DNA of 64,000 nt, taken from NCBI RefSeq assembly GCF_007830495.1, contig NZ_VLKW01000004.1, forward strand, positions 434,001-498,000. Reading direction: 5' to 3'. How positions within the stretch are numbered: position 1 is the first letter of the stretch; every line of letters starts with the position of its first letter. Origin of the DNA: Pseudoduganella flava (GTDB lineage Bacteria; Pseudomonadota; Gammaproteobacteria; Burkholderiales; Burkholderiaceae_D). The position numbers were made by a program, and so were the translations under genes. Shown here piece by piece: positions 8,049 to 17,939 of the stretch. Under the pieces are notes generated by a model. It worked only from the letters and a program-made list of their open reading frames with translations. It ran no database searches and was not told the origin of the DNA.

Positions 8049-9278
8049 TTGCGACCGATTCAGAAATCGAACAAGCTGGCAGAAGTCTGTTATGAAATCC
8101 GTGGTCCCGTGCCGGAAAAGGCCCGGCAGATGGAGGAAGAGGGCCACAAGATTACCAAGCTGAACATTGGCAACCTGGCCCTGTTCGGCTTCGATCCGCC
8201 CGACGAGATCGTGCAGGACATGAAGGTGCAGTTGCCGAACGCGGCAGGCTACACGGATTCGAAAGGCATGTTCGCGCCGCGCAAGGCGGTGATGCACTAC
8301 ACGCAGGAAAAGAACATCGCCGGCGTGACGATCGACGATATCTACCTGGGCAACGGCGCCTCCGAGCTGATCGTGATGGCGATGAACGCGCTGCTCAACA
8401 ACGGCGACGAAGTGCTGGTGCCGGCCCCGGATTATCCGCTGTGGACGGCGGCCGTCAGCCTGTCCGGCGGGCGCCCCGTGCACTACATCTGCGACGAGCG
8501 CCAGGACTGGTACCCGGACATCGAGGACATGAAGAAGAAGATCACGCCGAACACGCGCGCGATCGTCGTCATCAACCCGAACAACCCCACCGGCGCGCTG
8601 TATCCGGACGAGGTGCTGCTCTCGATCATCGAGCTGGCGCGCCAGCATCAGCTGATCATCTACGCCGACGAAATCTACGACAAGGTGCTGTACGACGGCG
8701 CGCAGCACACGTCGCTCGCCTCGCTGTGCGACGACGTGCTGTGCGTGACGTTCAACGGCCTGTCGAAGAACTACCGCGCATGCGGCTACCGGGCCGGCTG
8801 GATGGTCGTCTCGGGCGAAAAACGACATGCGAAGGACTACATCGAGGGGCTGAACATGCTCGCGTCGATGCGCCTTTGCGCCAATGCACCGGGCCAGTTT
8901 GCCATCCAGACTGCGCTCGGCGGCTACCAGAGCATACAGGATCTGGTCGGCCCCGGCGGGCGGCTGCTGAAGCAGCGCGACCTCGCGTACCAGCTGCTCA
9001 CCGAGATCCCCGGTGTCAGCGTGGTGAAACCGAAGGCGGCACTGTACATGTTCCCCCGCCTCGACCCGAAGATCTATCCGATCGCGGACGACCAGCAGTT
9101 CGCCTACGACCTGCTGGCCGAAACGAAGGTCCTGATCGTCCAGGGAACGGGCTTCAACTGGATCGCGCCGGACCACTTCCGTGTCGTGTTCCTGCCCAAC
9201 ACGGACGACATGACGGAAGCTTTCGGGCGCATCGCGCGCTTCTTCGAAAGCTACCGCCGCCGCCATGGACACAACTGA
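8049..9278 (+). CDS. alaA: Alanine/glutamate-pyruvate aminotransferase AlaA-like
   Basis: Fold type I PLP aminotransferase. The N-terminus RPIQKSNKLAEVCYEIRGPV closely follows E. coli AlaA, and the PLP-binding Lys lies in GLSKNYRACGYRAGW at residue 240. I chose the TTG at 8049, preceded by GGGGA six bases away. This gives 409 residues, close to the usual ~405, whereas the upstream ATGs at 7920 and 7992 would add an unmatched tail. AlaA makes alanine from pyruvate and glutamate. hom follows 64 bases downstream on the same strand, so the two are probably co-transcribed. Confidence 0.9.
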   Translation: MRPIQKSNKLAEVCYEIRGPVPEKARQMEEEGHKITKLNIGNLALFGFDPPDEIVQDMKVQLPNAAGYTDSKGMFAPRKAVMHYTQEKNIAGVTIDDIYLGNGASELIVMAMNALLNNGDEVLVPAPDYPLWTAAVSLSGGRPVHYICDERQDWYPDIEDMKKKITPNTRAIVVINPNNPTGALYPDEVLLSIIELARQHQLIIYADEIYDKVLYDGAQHTSLASLCDDVLCVTFNGLSKNYRACGYRAGWMVVSGEKRHAKDYIEGLNMLASMRLCANAPGQFAIQTALGGYQSIQDLVGPGGRLLKQRDLAYQLLTEIPGVSVVKPKAALYMFPRLDPKIYPIADDQQFAYDLLAETKVLIVQGTGFNWIAPDHFRVVFLPNTDDMTEAFGRIARFFESYRRRHGHN

Positions 9279-9342
9279 GGACACGGCTGACCGATCAACC
9301 CGGTGTGCGGCAACGCCGCGCGCCCGTTACTGACGCTGAAAC

Positions 9343-10665
9343 ATGAAATCGATAAAAGTAGGATTGCTCGGAGTGGGCAATGTCGGAGGCGGTACCTTCG
9401 ACGTCCTGAAACGCAACCAGGAAGAGATCCGCCGCCGCGCCGGCCGCGGCATCGAGGTGGTGGCCGTGTCGGCCCGCAACCTCGAGCGCGCGAAACAGCG
9501 CACCAACGGCGAAGTGCGCGTCGTGGCCGACCCGTTCGAGATCGTCAACGATCCGGCGATCGACATCGTCGTCGAACTGATCGGCGGTTACGACACGGCA
9601 CGCGAACTGGTGATGCAGGCGATCGCGAACGGCAAGCACGTCGTCACCGCCAACAAGGCACTGCTCGCGGTGCACGGCAACGAGATCTTCAAGGCCGCCC
9701 AGGACAAGGGCGTGATGGTGGCGTTCGAAGCCGCCGTCGCCGGCGGCATCCCGATCATCAAGGCGCTGCGCGAAGGCCTGACGGCCAACCGCGTGCAGTG
9801 GCTGGCGGGGATCATCAACGGCACCACGAACTTCATCCTGTCCGAGATGCGCGACAAGGGCCTGGACTTCGACACGGTGCTGAAGGAAGCGCAGGCGCTG
9901 GGCTACGCGGAAGCGGATCCCACCTTCGATATCGAAGGCGTGGACGCGGCGCACAAGGCCACGATCCTGTCCGCCATCGCATTCGGCATCCCCGTGCAGT
10001 TCGCCAAGGCGCACGTGGAAGGCATCACGAAGCTGGCCGCCATCGACATCAAGTACGCCGAGCAGCTGGGCTATCGCATCAAGCTGCTGGGCATCGCCAA
10101 GCGCGCCAGGGTGAACGGCGTGGAAGGCATCGAGCTGCGCGTGCACCCGACGCTGATCCCGGCCAAGCGCCTGATCGCCAACGTGGAAGGCGCGATGAAT
10201 GCCGTGCTGGTGCAGGGCGACGCGATCGGCGCCACCCTCTACTACGGCAAGGGCGCCGGCGCCGAGCCGACCGCGTCGGCCGTCATCGCCGACCTCGTCG
10301 ACATCACGCGCCTGGCCACGGCCGATCCGGAACACCGCGTGCCGCACCTGGCGTTCCAGCCGGACGAACTGGCCGACATCGAGATCCTGCCGATGGCCGA
10401 GATCACGACCAGCTACTACCTGCGCATGCGCGTGGCCGACCAGCCGGGCGTGCTGGCGGACCTGACCCGCATCCTCGCCGATGCGGACATCTCGATCGAT
10501 GCGATGCTGCAGAAGGAGCCGGCCGAAGGCGAGACGCAGGCCGACATCATCATGCTGACGCATCAGGCACAGGAGAAGAACGTGCTGGCCGCGATCGCGC
10601 GGATGGAAGGCTTGCCGACGGTACTGGGCAGCGTGACGAAGATCCGTCTCGAAAACCTGGCGTAA
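9343..10665 (+). CDS. hom: Homoserine dehydrogenase
   Basis: 440 residues. The N-terminal Rossmann domain starts with [15 protein letters not shown] (nucleotide-binding loop). The central domain contains [13 protein letters not shown] and INGTTNFIL, characteristic of homoserine dehydrogenase. The C-terminal ACT domain, from about residue 360 ([17 protein letters not shown]), would mediate threonine feedback inhibition. It reduces aspartate semialdehyde to homoserine for threonine and methionine synthesis. It is the monofunctional form with no aspartokinase. Thr synthase does not follow; instead there is a terminator. Confidence 0.96.
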   Translation: MKSIKVGLLGVGNVGGGTFDVLKRNQEEIRRRAGRGIEVVAVSARNLERAKQRTNGEVRVVADPFEIVNDPAIDIVVELIGGYDTARELVMQAIANGKHVVTANKALLAVHGNEIFKAAQDKGVMVAFEAAVAGGIPIIKALREGLTANRVQWLAGIINGTTNFILSEMRDKGLDFDTVLKEAQALGYAEADPTFDIEGVDAAHKATILSAIAFGIPVQFAKAHVEGITKLAAIDIKYAEQLGYRIKLLGIAKRARVNGVEGIELRVHPTLIPAKRLIANVEGAMNAVLVQGDAIGATLYYGKGAGAEPTASAVIADLVDITRLATADPEHRVPHLAFQPDELADIEILPMAEITTSYYLRMRVADQPGVLADLTRILADADISIDAMLQKEPAEGETQADIIMLTHQAQEKNVLAAIARMEGLPTVLGSVTKIRLENLA

Positions 10666-10686
10666 GCAGCGCTTTTCGCGACACCG

Positions 10687-10710
10687 AAGGACGGCGCTGC
10701 CGTCCTTTTT
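10687..10710 (+). terminator. Rho-independent terminator after hom
   Basis: Perfect 9-bp stem (AAGGACGGC / GCCGTCCTT) with a 3-base loop, ending in a run of five T. It lies 22 bases after the hom stop codon and just before the ribosome-binding site of the phosphotransferase gene, so that gene should need its own promoter or read-through. Confidence 0.9.
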
Positions 10711-10730
10711 CATTTGTAATGGAGGATTGC

Positions 10731-11507
10731 ATGATGGATGTTGCGTTGCCCGCGGCGTGGCGCGAACGGCTGGCCGGCTATGCCTGCGCGGCCGTCGATA
10801 CGGGCTGCTCGGAAGCGTCCGTGTACCGGCTCCAGGCGCCGGGCCGGCCCACGCTATTCGTGAAGACGGAAGAAGCGAGTGCGCTGTCCGAACTGCGAGA
10901 CGAGGCGGCGCGGCTGCGCTGGCTGGCCGGCGCCGGCATCGCGTGTGCCGCCGTGCTGGACGAGGCCACCGCGGACGGGCATCACTGGCTGCTGCTGGGC
11001 GAAGTGCCGGGCCACGACCTGCTGGCGGCGGACCTGCCGCCGCGCGCCAAGGTGCGCGTGCTGGCCGAGGCGCTGCGTGTGCTGCATGCGCTGGACCCGG
11101 CCGGCTGTCCGTTCGACCACGGCGCCGCGCAGCGCATCGCGCGGGCCCGCGCACGCATGGAGGCGGGGCTCGTCGACGAGGACGACCTGGACGACGAACA
11201 TGCCGGCATGGACCCGGCCTCGCTGTTCGCGCTGCTGGAGGAACGCCGCCCGGCGCGCGAGGATCTGGTCGTCACGCACGGCGATGCGTGCCTGCCGAAC
11301 GTCATCGTGCAGGGCGGCGCGCTGGCCGGCATCATCGACTGCGGCCGGCTCGGCGTGGCCGACCGCTGGCAGGATCTGGCGCTGGCCACGCGCGACATCG
11401 CCGAGGAGCTGGGCGACGAGTGGGTCGACGTGTTCCTGGCCGACTATGGCATCGCACTGGACCCGGACCGGTGCCGCTTCTACCGGCTGCTGGACGAGTT
11501 CTTCTGA
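10731..11507 (+). CDS. Aminoglycoside 3'-phosphotransferase, APH(3')-II-like
   Basis: 258 residues, very close in layout to APH(3')-II (neo/nptII; 264 aa). Seen in the sequence: the ATP-site Lys in LFVKT (45), [17 protein letters not shown] at 126-130, the catalytic loop HGDACLPN at 183-190 with Asp185, the metal-binding Asp203 in [10 protein letters not shown], the block [12 protein letters not shown], and the C-terminal YRLLDEFF whose terminal carboxylate contacts drug in this family. It would phosphorylate the 3'-OH of kanamycin and neomycin. ATG 10731 has GGAGG five bases upstream. No insertion sequence or integron is adjacent and GC looks like the chromosome, so it appears intrinsic. Actual resistance is inference. 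Confidence 0.92.
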   Translation: MMDVALPAAWRERLAGYACAAVDTGCSEASVYRLQAPGRPTLFVKTEEASALSELRDEAARLRWLAGAGIACAAVLDEATADGHHWLLLGEVPGHDLLAADLPPRAKVRVLAEALRVLHALDPAGCPFDHGAAQRIARARARMEAGLVDEDDLDDEHAGMDPASLFALLEERRPAREDLVVTHGDACLPNVIVQGGALAGIIDCGRLGVADRWQDLALATRDIAEELGDEWVDVFLADYGIALDPDRCRFYRLLDEFF

Positions 11508-11598
11508 GGAGGCCGGCGGCCGGCGCTCGTATTCCTGGCGGTGTGGATTGGTGATGACGCAATGCTGCACAACGCCTGCTGCCGGGGCAAGCGCCGGC

Positions 11599-12411
11599 TC
11601 ATCCGCCTTCGCTCCCTGCCAGCCGCTGCCGGTACACCGCCGGCGTCACGCCGAACGCCTGCCGGAACACGCCGATGAACGCGCTGGCCGTCGCGTAGCC
11701 CAGGTCGAGCGCGATCGCGTTGACGGGCAGGCCGGCCGCCAGCATCTCCAGGCCCCTCAGCAGCCGGGCGCGCTGGCGCCAGGCCGAAAACGTAAACCCC
11801 GTCTCGGTCACGAAACGCCGGCTCAGCGTGCGGGCGCTGGTGCCGGCCCATGCGGCCCATGCGTCGATGCCGCGCGGATCGGCGGGATCGTCCGCCAGCG
11901 CGCCGGCGATCTTCTGCAGGCGCGCGTCGCGCGGCAGCGGCAGGCCGAGCGGCTCGGCTTGCAGCCCGGCGATCTCGTCGACGATCACCTGGGCGATTCG
12001 TGCCTGCGGCGGCGGCAGGGCGGCGCGCCGCACCGGCCACCCGGCCGCCCGCCGCACCGCCTCGCGTAGCAGGCCGGACACGCGCACCGTGCAGGCGGAC
12101 GGCGGCAACGCCCTACAGGCGTCCTCGGCGACATACACGCTCCACCCTTCGAACGTGCCGTGCGAGCGCGCCCAATGCTGCTGGTGCGGCGGCAGCCACA
12201 CGGCATGGATCGACGGCACCACCCATACGGCATCCTCGACGCCGACGGTCAGCAAGCCGCTGGTCGACCCGAACAACTGGCCACGTGCATGGCGGTGCGG
12301 CGGCGAGGCGCGTTCGCGGTTGTCGCGAGCCGTCGCCGCGACCACCAGCGGACCGTCGGGCCAGTCCACGAAGCCGTGCTGGCGGATGAAATCGTCGAGA
12401 GAAGTTGGCAT
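11599..12411 (-). CDS. AraC-family transcriptional regulator
   Basis: 270 residues. The N-terminal part is a cupin-like sensing domain with His-rich SPPHRHARGQL and VVPSIHAVWLPPHQQH, as in AraC_binding regulators of the RmlC-like type. The C-terminal part has the double helix-turn-helix: WAGTSARTLSRRFVTETG, then LGYATASAFIGVFRQAFGVTP. It is transcribed divergently from the 12500-13365 gene pair with 88 bases between starts, the usual arrangement for a regulator of its neighbour. The ligand is unknown. Confidence 0.92.
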   Translation of the reverse strand: MPTSLDDFIRQHGFVDWPDGPLVVAATARDNRERASPPHRHARGQLFGSTSGLLTVGVEDAVWVVPSIHAVWLPPHQQHWARSHGTFEGWSVYVAEDACRALPPSACTVRVSGLLREAVRRAAGWPVRRAALPPPQARIAQVIVDEIAGLQAEPLGLPLPRDARLQKIAGALADDPADPRGIDAWAAWAGTSARTLSRRFVTETGFTFSAWRQRARLLRGLEMLAAGLPVNAIALDLGYATASAFIGVFRQAFGVTPAVYRQRLAGSEGG

Positions 12412-12499
12412 GAAAGTGCTATTCCTTGGCAGCTGTGCTTTATAGCCGCCATCGATCGGGATGCTACAGTGACTTCGTCCACATCACAAGGAGAGCATC

Positions 12500-12754
12500 A
12501 TGCGAGCGGAAGACATCCTCCCCGGCCATACCGACACGGTCGACCTGCACGGCGTCACGGTGCGCAAGGGCACCGTCGGCGCCTTTCTCGCCAACGCGCT
12601 GGCGCTGCGCGATCCGGCCACGCCGCTGGGCCAGCGTGCCGCGGCGCTGCGCGACATCGAAGATGCGTTGCCGGCGCTGGCGGCATTGCGTTTGTTCGAC
12701 GTGTTCGAACTGCGCGACCCGGAACTGCGTGCATTCGTTGGAGCGCGGCTGTGA
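12500..12754 (+). CDS. Small hypothetical protein, 84 aa
   Basis: Short acidic protein without signal peptide or membrane segment: MRAEDILPGHTDTVDLHGVT... then ALRLFDVFELRDPELR. A good ribosome-binding site, AAGGAGAG, lies upstream. The TGA stop overlaps the GTG start of the following PPOX-type flavoprotein by four bases (GTGA), so the two are translationally coupled. I do not recognise a characterised family. Coupling suggests that it acts with the flavoprotein. Confidence 0.75.
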   Translation: MRAEDILPGHTDTVDLHGVTVRKGTVGAFLANALALRDPATPLGQRAAALRDIEDALPALAALRLFDVFELRDPELRAFVGARL

Positions 12755-13365
12755 ACGCGCCTGCCAGCTCGCCCGACCTGGACGCGCTGTATGCGCCGGC
12801 CGCGCCGATGATCCGCGAGGCCGTGCGCGATCACCTCGTCGACGTGCATGAAGCCTACCTGAAGGTCGCCACGTTCTTTTGCCTGGCGACGGCGAAGGAG
12901 GTGAACCTGGACGTGTCGCCGCGCGGCGGGCCGCCCGGCTTCGTGCACGTGCTGGACCGGCAGACGATCGCCTTCGCCGACTGGCCCGGCAACAACCGCA
13001 TCGCGTCGCTGCGCAATCTGCAGGGCGATGCGCGGGTGGGCATGCTGTTCCTGTTTCCCGGCTTCGACGCGTTCATGCGCATCAACGGCCATGCGGACAT
13101 CAGCATCGATCCGAACCTGCTGGCGAGCCTTGCCGAGAACGGCCGTACGCCGAAGACCGCGACGGTCGTCACCGTCAACGAAGTGCTGTTCCATTGCGGG
13201 AAAGCGGCCAATCGCGCGAAGTTGTGGGAGCCGGGCAGCCGCATCGAAGCGGGGCAGGTGCCGAGCGTCGGCAAGGTGATCTCCGCGCTGGCGGACGTAG
13301 GCGGCATGGATGTCGCGCAGATGGATGCGCATTACGCGCACGCCGTGAAGCACGACCTGTATTGA
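12751..13365 (+). CDS. Pyridoxamine 5'-phosphate oxidase-like FMN flavoprotein
   Basis: 204 residues from the GTG at 12751. The split-barrel flavin fold is indicated by FFCLATAKEVNLDVSPRGGPPGFVHVLD, FADWPGNNRIASLRNL and VGMLFLFPGFDAFMRINGHADI. This matches the MSMEG_1061-type PPOX subgroup, which binds FMN or F420-like cofactors; substrates are mostly unknown. It overlaps the upstream 84-aa gene by four bases. The AraC gene lies divergently, so its control by that regulator is plausible. Confidence 0.88.
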   Translation: MNAPASSPDLDALYAPAAPMIREAVRDHLVDVHEAYLKVATFFCLATAKEVNLDVSPRGGPPGFVHVLDRQTIAFADWPGNNRIASLRNLQGDARVGMLFLFPGFDAFMRINGHADISIDPNLLASLAENGRTPKTATVVTVNEVLFHCGKAANRAKLWEPGSRIEAGQVPSVGKVISALADVGGMDVAQMDAHYAHAVKHDLY

Positions 13366-13390
13366 GCGACCTGTACGGAAAGCGCCGGAC

Positions 13391-13423
13391 AAAAAAAGAC
13401 GGGCGACACTCGCGTGCGCCCGT
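13391..13423 (-). terminator. Rho-independent terminator, minus strand
   Basis: Stem ACGGGCG / CGCCCGT (13399-13405 with 13417-13423), followed on the minus strand by a run of T complementary to 13391-13397. It would end transcription of the BON-domain gene about 140 bases past its stop and also faces the end of the PPOX gene. The 140 bases in between hold only short G/C-rich repeats. Confidence 0.75.
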
Positions 13424-13561
13424 GGGAAGGGGAGGTACTTCTGCTACTCTCAGATGCTACTTACTGCCGGTACTACTAAGGTACGGCCCCCGGCAGCAGG
13501 GGCCGAATCGGGGTGGCCCGAACGGGGTGATCCGGGCCGAATCGGTTACTCCTGCTCAGGA

Positions 13562-13876
13562 TTACTTGGATGCGACGGTCAGTTCGCTCTTGACTTCCTT
13601 GACACCTTCGACAGCCGAAGCGGCCTGGATCGCCTTGGTGCCTTCGTCCGTGCTCGCCACCGTGCCGGTCAGCGTCACGACGCCCTGGTTGGCGCTCACA
13701 CCGATCTGCTTCTGGTCGGCCAGGACAGCCTTGACCTTCGAGGTCAGTGCGGTGTCGCCCGAAGCGGCGGCGGCGCCTGCCATGGCGGCATCCTGTTGCG
13801 GCTCGGCGTAAGCGGTAGCGCCCATCGTCAGAGCAGCGGCAGCCAGCAGGGAAGCGATCAGTTTGGTGTTCGTCAT
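13562..13876 (-). CDS. Secreted BON-domain protein (OsmY-like)
   Basis: 104 residues. The signal peptide (MTNTKLIASLLAAAALTMGATAYA) is followed by a short Ala-rich linker and one BON domain: LTSKVKAVLADQKQIGVSANQGVVTLTG, then AIQAASAVEGVKEVKSELTV. BON domains bind membranes or phospholipids. OsmY-type periplasmic proteins carry two and respond to osmotic stress; this one has a single domain. GGAGA precedes the ATG by about seven bases. The 222 bases upstream, before glrR, hold no gene. Confidence 0.9.
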   Translation of the reverse strand: MTNTKLIASLLAAAALTMGATAYAEPQQDAAMAGAAAASGDTALTSKVKAVLADQKQIGVSANQGVVTLTGTVASTDEGTKAIQAASAVEGVKEVKSELTVASK

Positions 13877-14098
13877 CGTTGAATCTCCATCGTAGTTAAA
13901 GGAACGCCGTGTGACGTTGTCCTCCTATGAGCAAACGCCGTGCCAGCTCTAAAAAGCCGTGTGAAATCAACAGTTTGGAATTTCCGGCAAGATTAAATTG
14001 CCGGCAAGAATCAGAAAGCGGGGAGGATTGGGCCGGTTTTGTCGCTGTGTGGCGACAGGTACCGGCCCGGCTGGCGCAAGTGCTTGATTTACTTGGTG

Positions 14099-15480
<1,382 letters not shown>

Positions 15481-15481
<1 letters not shown>

Positions 15482-16062
15482 CAGCGTGCTCCCGCGGACC
15501 CGCCGCTCGTCGGCCGCACCGGCAGTCCCCGCTCGATGGCCTTCAGGGCTTCGAGCGTTTCATTGAGCTGGTCGGTCTTGCGCTGGGTCTCCTTCAATTG
15601 CGACGCGAGCCGGTCGGCCACGTCGGACAGCCGGCGCGCCTCCGCGCAATGGCTGGACAGCAGCTGCGCAAACGCGCGCACGCCTTCCGCTTCCGGGTCG
15701 GTGGAGCTGGTCACGCTGTCGAACAGCGATTGCGCCCGTGCCAGGTCGCCGCTGCCGCGCGTCAGCATCAGGATCATGCCCATCTGCAGTGTGATCTTCG
15801 CGGTGCGCTGCTGCTGCAGCAGGCCCGAAAGCTCCTTCAGCAGCTCGCCCTGCGTCATCTTGCGCAGCGACTGGTGGTAGGCCAGCAGCGGCGCCACCTC
15901 GTCCGGCGGCGCCACGGGGGCGACCCGGATCGGCAGCGGCTGCACCGGCGGCGCCGCCGGGTAATGCGCCAGCACGGGACGCTGCTGGGCGCAGGCCGCC
16001 AGCAGCAGCGCCGGCAACAGCGCAATCAGCATGGCGTGGTAACGGGTTGGTTCAGTTTTCAT
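15481..16062 (-). CDS. qseG: QseG-like lipoprotein between kinase and regulator
   Basis: 193 residues. The lipobox LLLAAC, with acylated Cys at position 24, marks an outer- or inner-membrane lipoprotein. The C-terminal half is alpha-helical with a coiled-coil look (LASQLKETQRKTDQLNETLEALKAIE). Its place between a GlrK-like kinase and GlrR is the same as that of E. coli QseG, which contacts the kinase QseE. Sequence similarity to enterobacterial QseG looks low, so the name rests on position and type. It overlaps the kinase gene by 11 bases. Confidence 0.78.
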
Positions 16063-17473
16063 AGGGCAGTTCGATACGGAAGTGGGCCCCTGGCGATGAG
16101 GGCAGAAGTTGCAGCGTGCCGCCGTGTGCAATCACATATTCGCGGACGATCGACAGGCCGATGCCGTTGCCGCGCCGGGCACCCGGCGGCTGGCGTTCGC
16201 CCTGGTAGAAGGGCTCGAAGACGCGCTGTGCGTCGCCTGGCGCCACACCGGGGCCCTGGTCGACGCAATCGATCCGCAGCATGCCGTTGGCCTCTCCGAG
16301 CAGGAAGCGCACCGTGCCGCCCTCGGGCGAGAAGCGGACGGCGTTCGACAACAGGTTGCTGGCCACGATCGACAGCTTCGCGGAATCGGCCCACAGCGGC
16401 GCCGCGGCGCCTTCGACCATCACGACGAGGCTCTTCGCCTGCCATTGCAGCAGTTGGCTGTCGACGACCTGGCGCAGCAGCGCGCCCACGTCGACGCTTT
16501 CGCGCTGCAGGTGCTGGGCGTCGAAACTGGCGGCATTGTAACGCAGCAGGTCTTCGATCTGGTTCTGCAGCGATGCCGTGTTCTGGCGCAGGATCGCGGC
16601 GATCTCGCGCTGTTTCGGCACCAGCGGGCCGGCCACCTCGTCCTCCAGCAGCGCGACGCCTTCGACCAGCGCGGCGAGCGGCGTCTTCAGCTCGTGCGAG
16701 ATGTGGCGCAGGAAGCGCGCCTTGTCCGCTTCCAGGTCGGCGAGGCGCTGGCGCAGCCAGTCCAGGTGGCGGCCCAGGCGGCGCAGGTCGCCCGGCCCCG
16801 TGATGTCGATCGGCAGGTCGTAGCGGTTGCCGCCCAGCTGGCCGATCGCGCTCTCGATCTGCCGCAGCGGCCGCGCCAGCCATACGCCGAACGCGATCGC
16901 CAGCACGGCAGCCAGCGCGATCGACAGCGCGACCTGTCCGCGCAGGATGTTGCGGCGCTCTTCCAGCTCGTCGACGATGGCCGCGTTGCGCCGGTCCACC
17001 TCTTCCTGCACCTGGTGGGCCAGCTCGTCGTTGATGGCCGGCAGTTGCGCCAGCGCCGCATCGAGCCGCAACTGGCGCGCGTTGTTGCGCGCGCGGGGCA
17101 TGTCGAGCGCCTGCCGGGCCGCCTCGCCGTTGCGGCGCCAGTCCGCGAACGACGCCGGTTCCGCGCCGGGCAGGGCGGCCGCGATCGCGTCCAGCGCCGC
17201 TAGCGCATCGCGCCATGCTTCGCCGAAGCGCTCCAGGAAGGCGGGATCGTTCAGCACGAGGAACTGGCGTGCGCTGCGTTCCATCGCCACGCTGCGTTCG
17301 GCCAGGCGCTGCGCGTTGGCCGTCAGCGCGATCGCGTCGTTGCCGGCTTCGCGGCTGTGCTGCGCGAGCCGGTCCAGCGTCAGCAGCGCGTGCACCGACG
17401 TCGCACTGAGCAGCGCGGCAATGAGCAGGAAGGCAACCAGCGACAGCTGGCGGAACGATAGCTTGATCGGCAT
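16052..17473 (-). CDS. glrK: Sensor histidine kinase GlrK/QseE
   Basis: 473 residues. An N-terminal transmembrane helix, a helical periplasmic domain of about 150 residues and a second helix precede a HAMP domain (WLARPLRQIESAIGQL). The dimerisation/phosphoacceptor block is FLRHISHELKTPLAALVEG. ATPase motifs are SNLLSNAVRFSPEGG (N-box), DQGPGVAP (G1) and GNGIGLSIVREYV (G2). It is the first gene of the glrK-qseG-glrR operon. Its promoter must lie in the 466-base gap shared with the divergent aryl polyene operon. Confidence 0.93.
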   Translation of the reverse strand: MPIKLSFRQLSLVAFLLIAALLSATSVHALLTLDRLAQHSREAGNDAIALTANAQRLAERSVAMERSARQFLVLNDPAFLERFGEAWRDALAALDAIAAALPGAEPASFADWRRNGEAARQALDMPRARNNARQLRLDAALAQLPAINDELAHQVQEEVDRRNAAIVDELEERRNILRGQVALSIALAAVLAIAFGVWLARPLRQIESAIGQLGGNRYDLPIDITGPGDLRRLGRHLDWLRQRLADLEADKARFLRHISHELKTPLAALVEGVALLEDEVAGPLVPKQREIAAILRQNTASLQNQIEDLLRYNAASFDAQHLQRESVDVGALLRQVVDSQLLQWQAKSLVVMVEGAAAPLWADSAKLSIVASNLLSNAVRFSPEGGTVRFLLGEANGMLRIDCVDQGPGVAPGDAQRVFEPFYQGERQPPGARRGNGIGLSIVREYVIAHGGTLQLLPSSPGAHFRIELPYEN

Positions 17474-17714
17474 GAGGATGCGGGTTGCGTAATGCGATGT
17501 TAATGTTGACTAACGAATAATAGTTGAATTCGGGACCATGTTGTTGACCCATTCAACTGCCGGGCAACGGATGGCATTCACCTATGGAAATACTTGTTTC
17601 GGAGTGGATTAGTTAATTTGTCGACTGCAATCCCATCCGAGGAAACCCGCGATATTAACGTGACATTTGGTGAGATTTGATGGGATGGCCGGGTTGGTTA
17701 TCGGCAGAGTTACA

Positions 17715-17746
17715 AATTCTGCGACGGATTGTGACAATTCGGCGAC
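17715..17746. promoter_or_regulatory. Candidate upstream activator repeats
   Basis: Two near-identical 11-mers, AATTCTGCGAC at 17715-17725 and AATTCGGCGAC at 17736-17746, repeat with a 21-base period (two helical turns), about 170 bases before the sigma-54 promoter. That position fits an enhancer site for GlrR. The assignment is an inference; a chance repeat is possible. Confidence 0.35.
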
Positions 17747-17831
17747 CTTTCACCGAACATTGACGGCTAGACTTCTGTCCCGTTGCCGTGCGCCAAAATG
17801 CAACGCTTGATAGTTCCTTGGGGATATTTTT

Positions 17832-17861
17832 TTGAATTTCAAGGCAGGGCTCGCTTATAAT
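17832..17861 (+). promoter_or_regulatory. Candidate sigma-70 promoter of the aryl polyene operon
   Basis: TTGAAT at 17832-17837 and a perfect TATAAT at 17856-17861, separated by 18 bases. It lies about 80 bases before the apeC start and could give basal transcription alongside the sigma-54 site downstream. Confidence 0.6.
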
Positions 17862-17895
17862 CCGGACCAGTACCTGCCACAAACCCCATTCGCAG

Positions 17896-17911
17896 TGGCG
17901 CACGTTTTGCA
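17896..17911 (+). promoter_or_regulatory. Candidate sigma-54 (-24/-12) promoter of the aryl polyene operon
   Basis: TGGCGC-N5-TTGCA matches the RpoN consensus TGGCAC-N5-TTGCA with one mismatch, and keeps the essential GG and GC with exact spacing. Transcription would begin near 17922, leaving a leader of about 18 bases with a GAGGA ribosome-binding site before the ATG at 17940. The adjacent glrR encodes a sigma-54 activator. Confidence 0.65.
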
Positions 17912-17939
17912 GTAACCACCGCGACGAGGATTTAATCAA

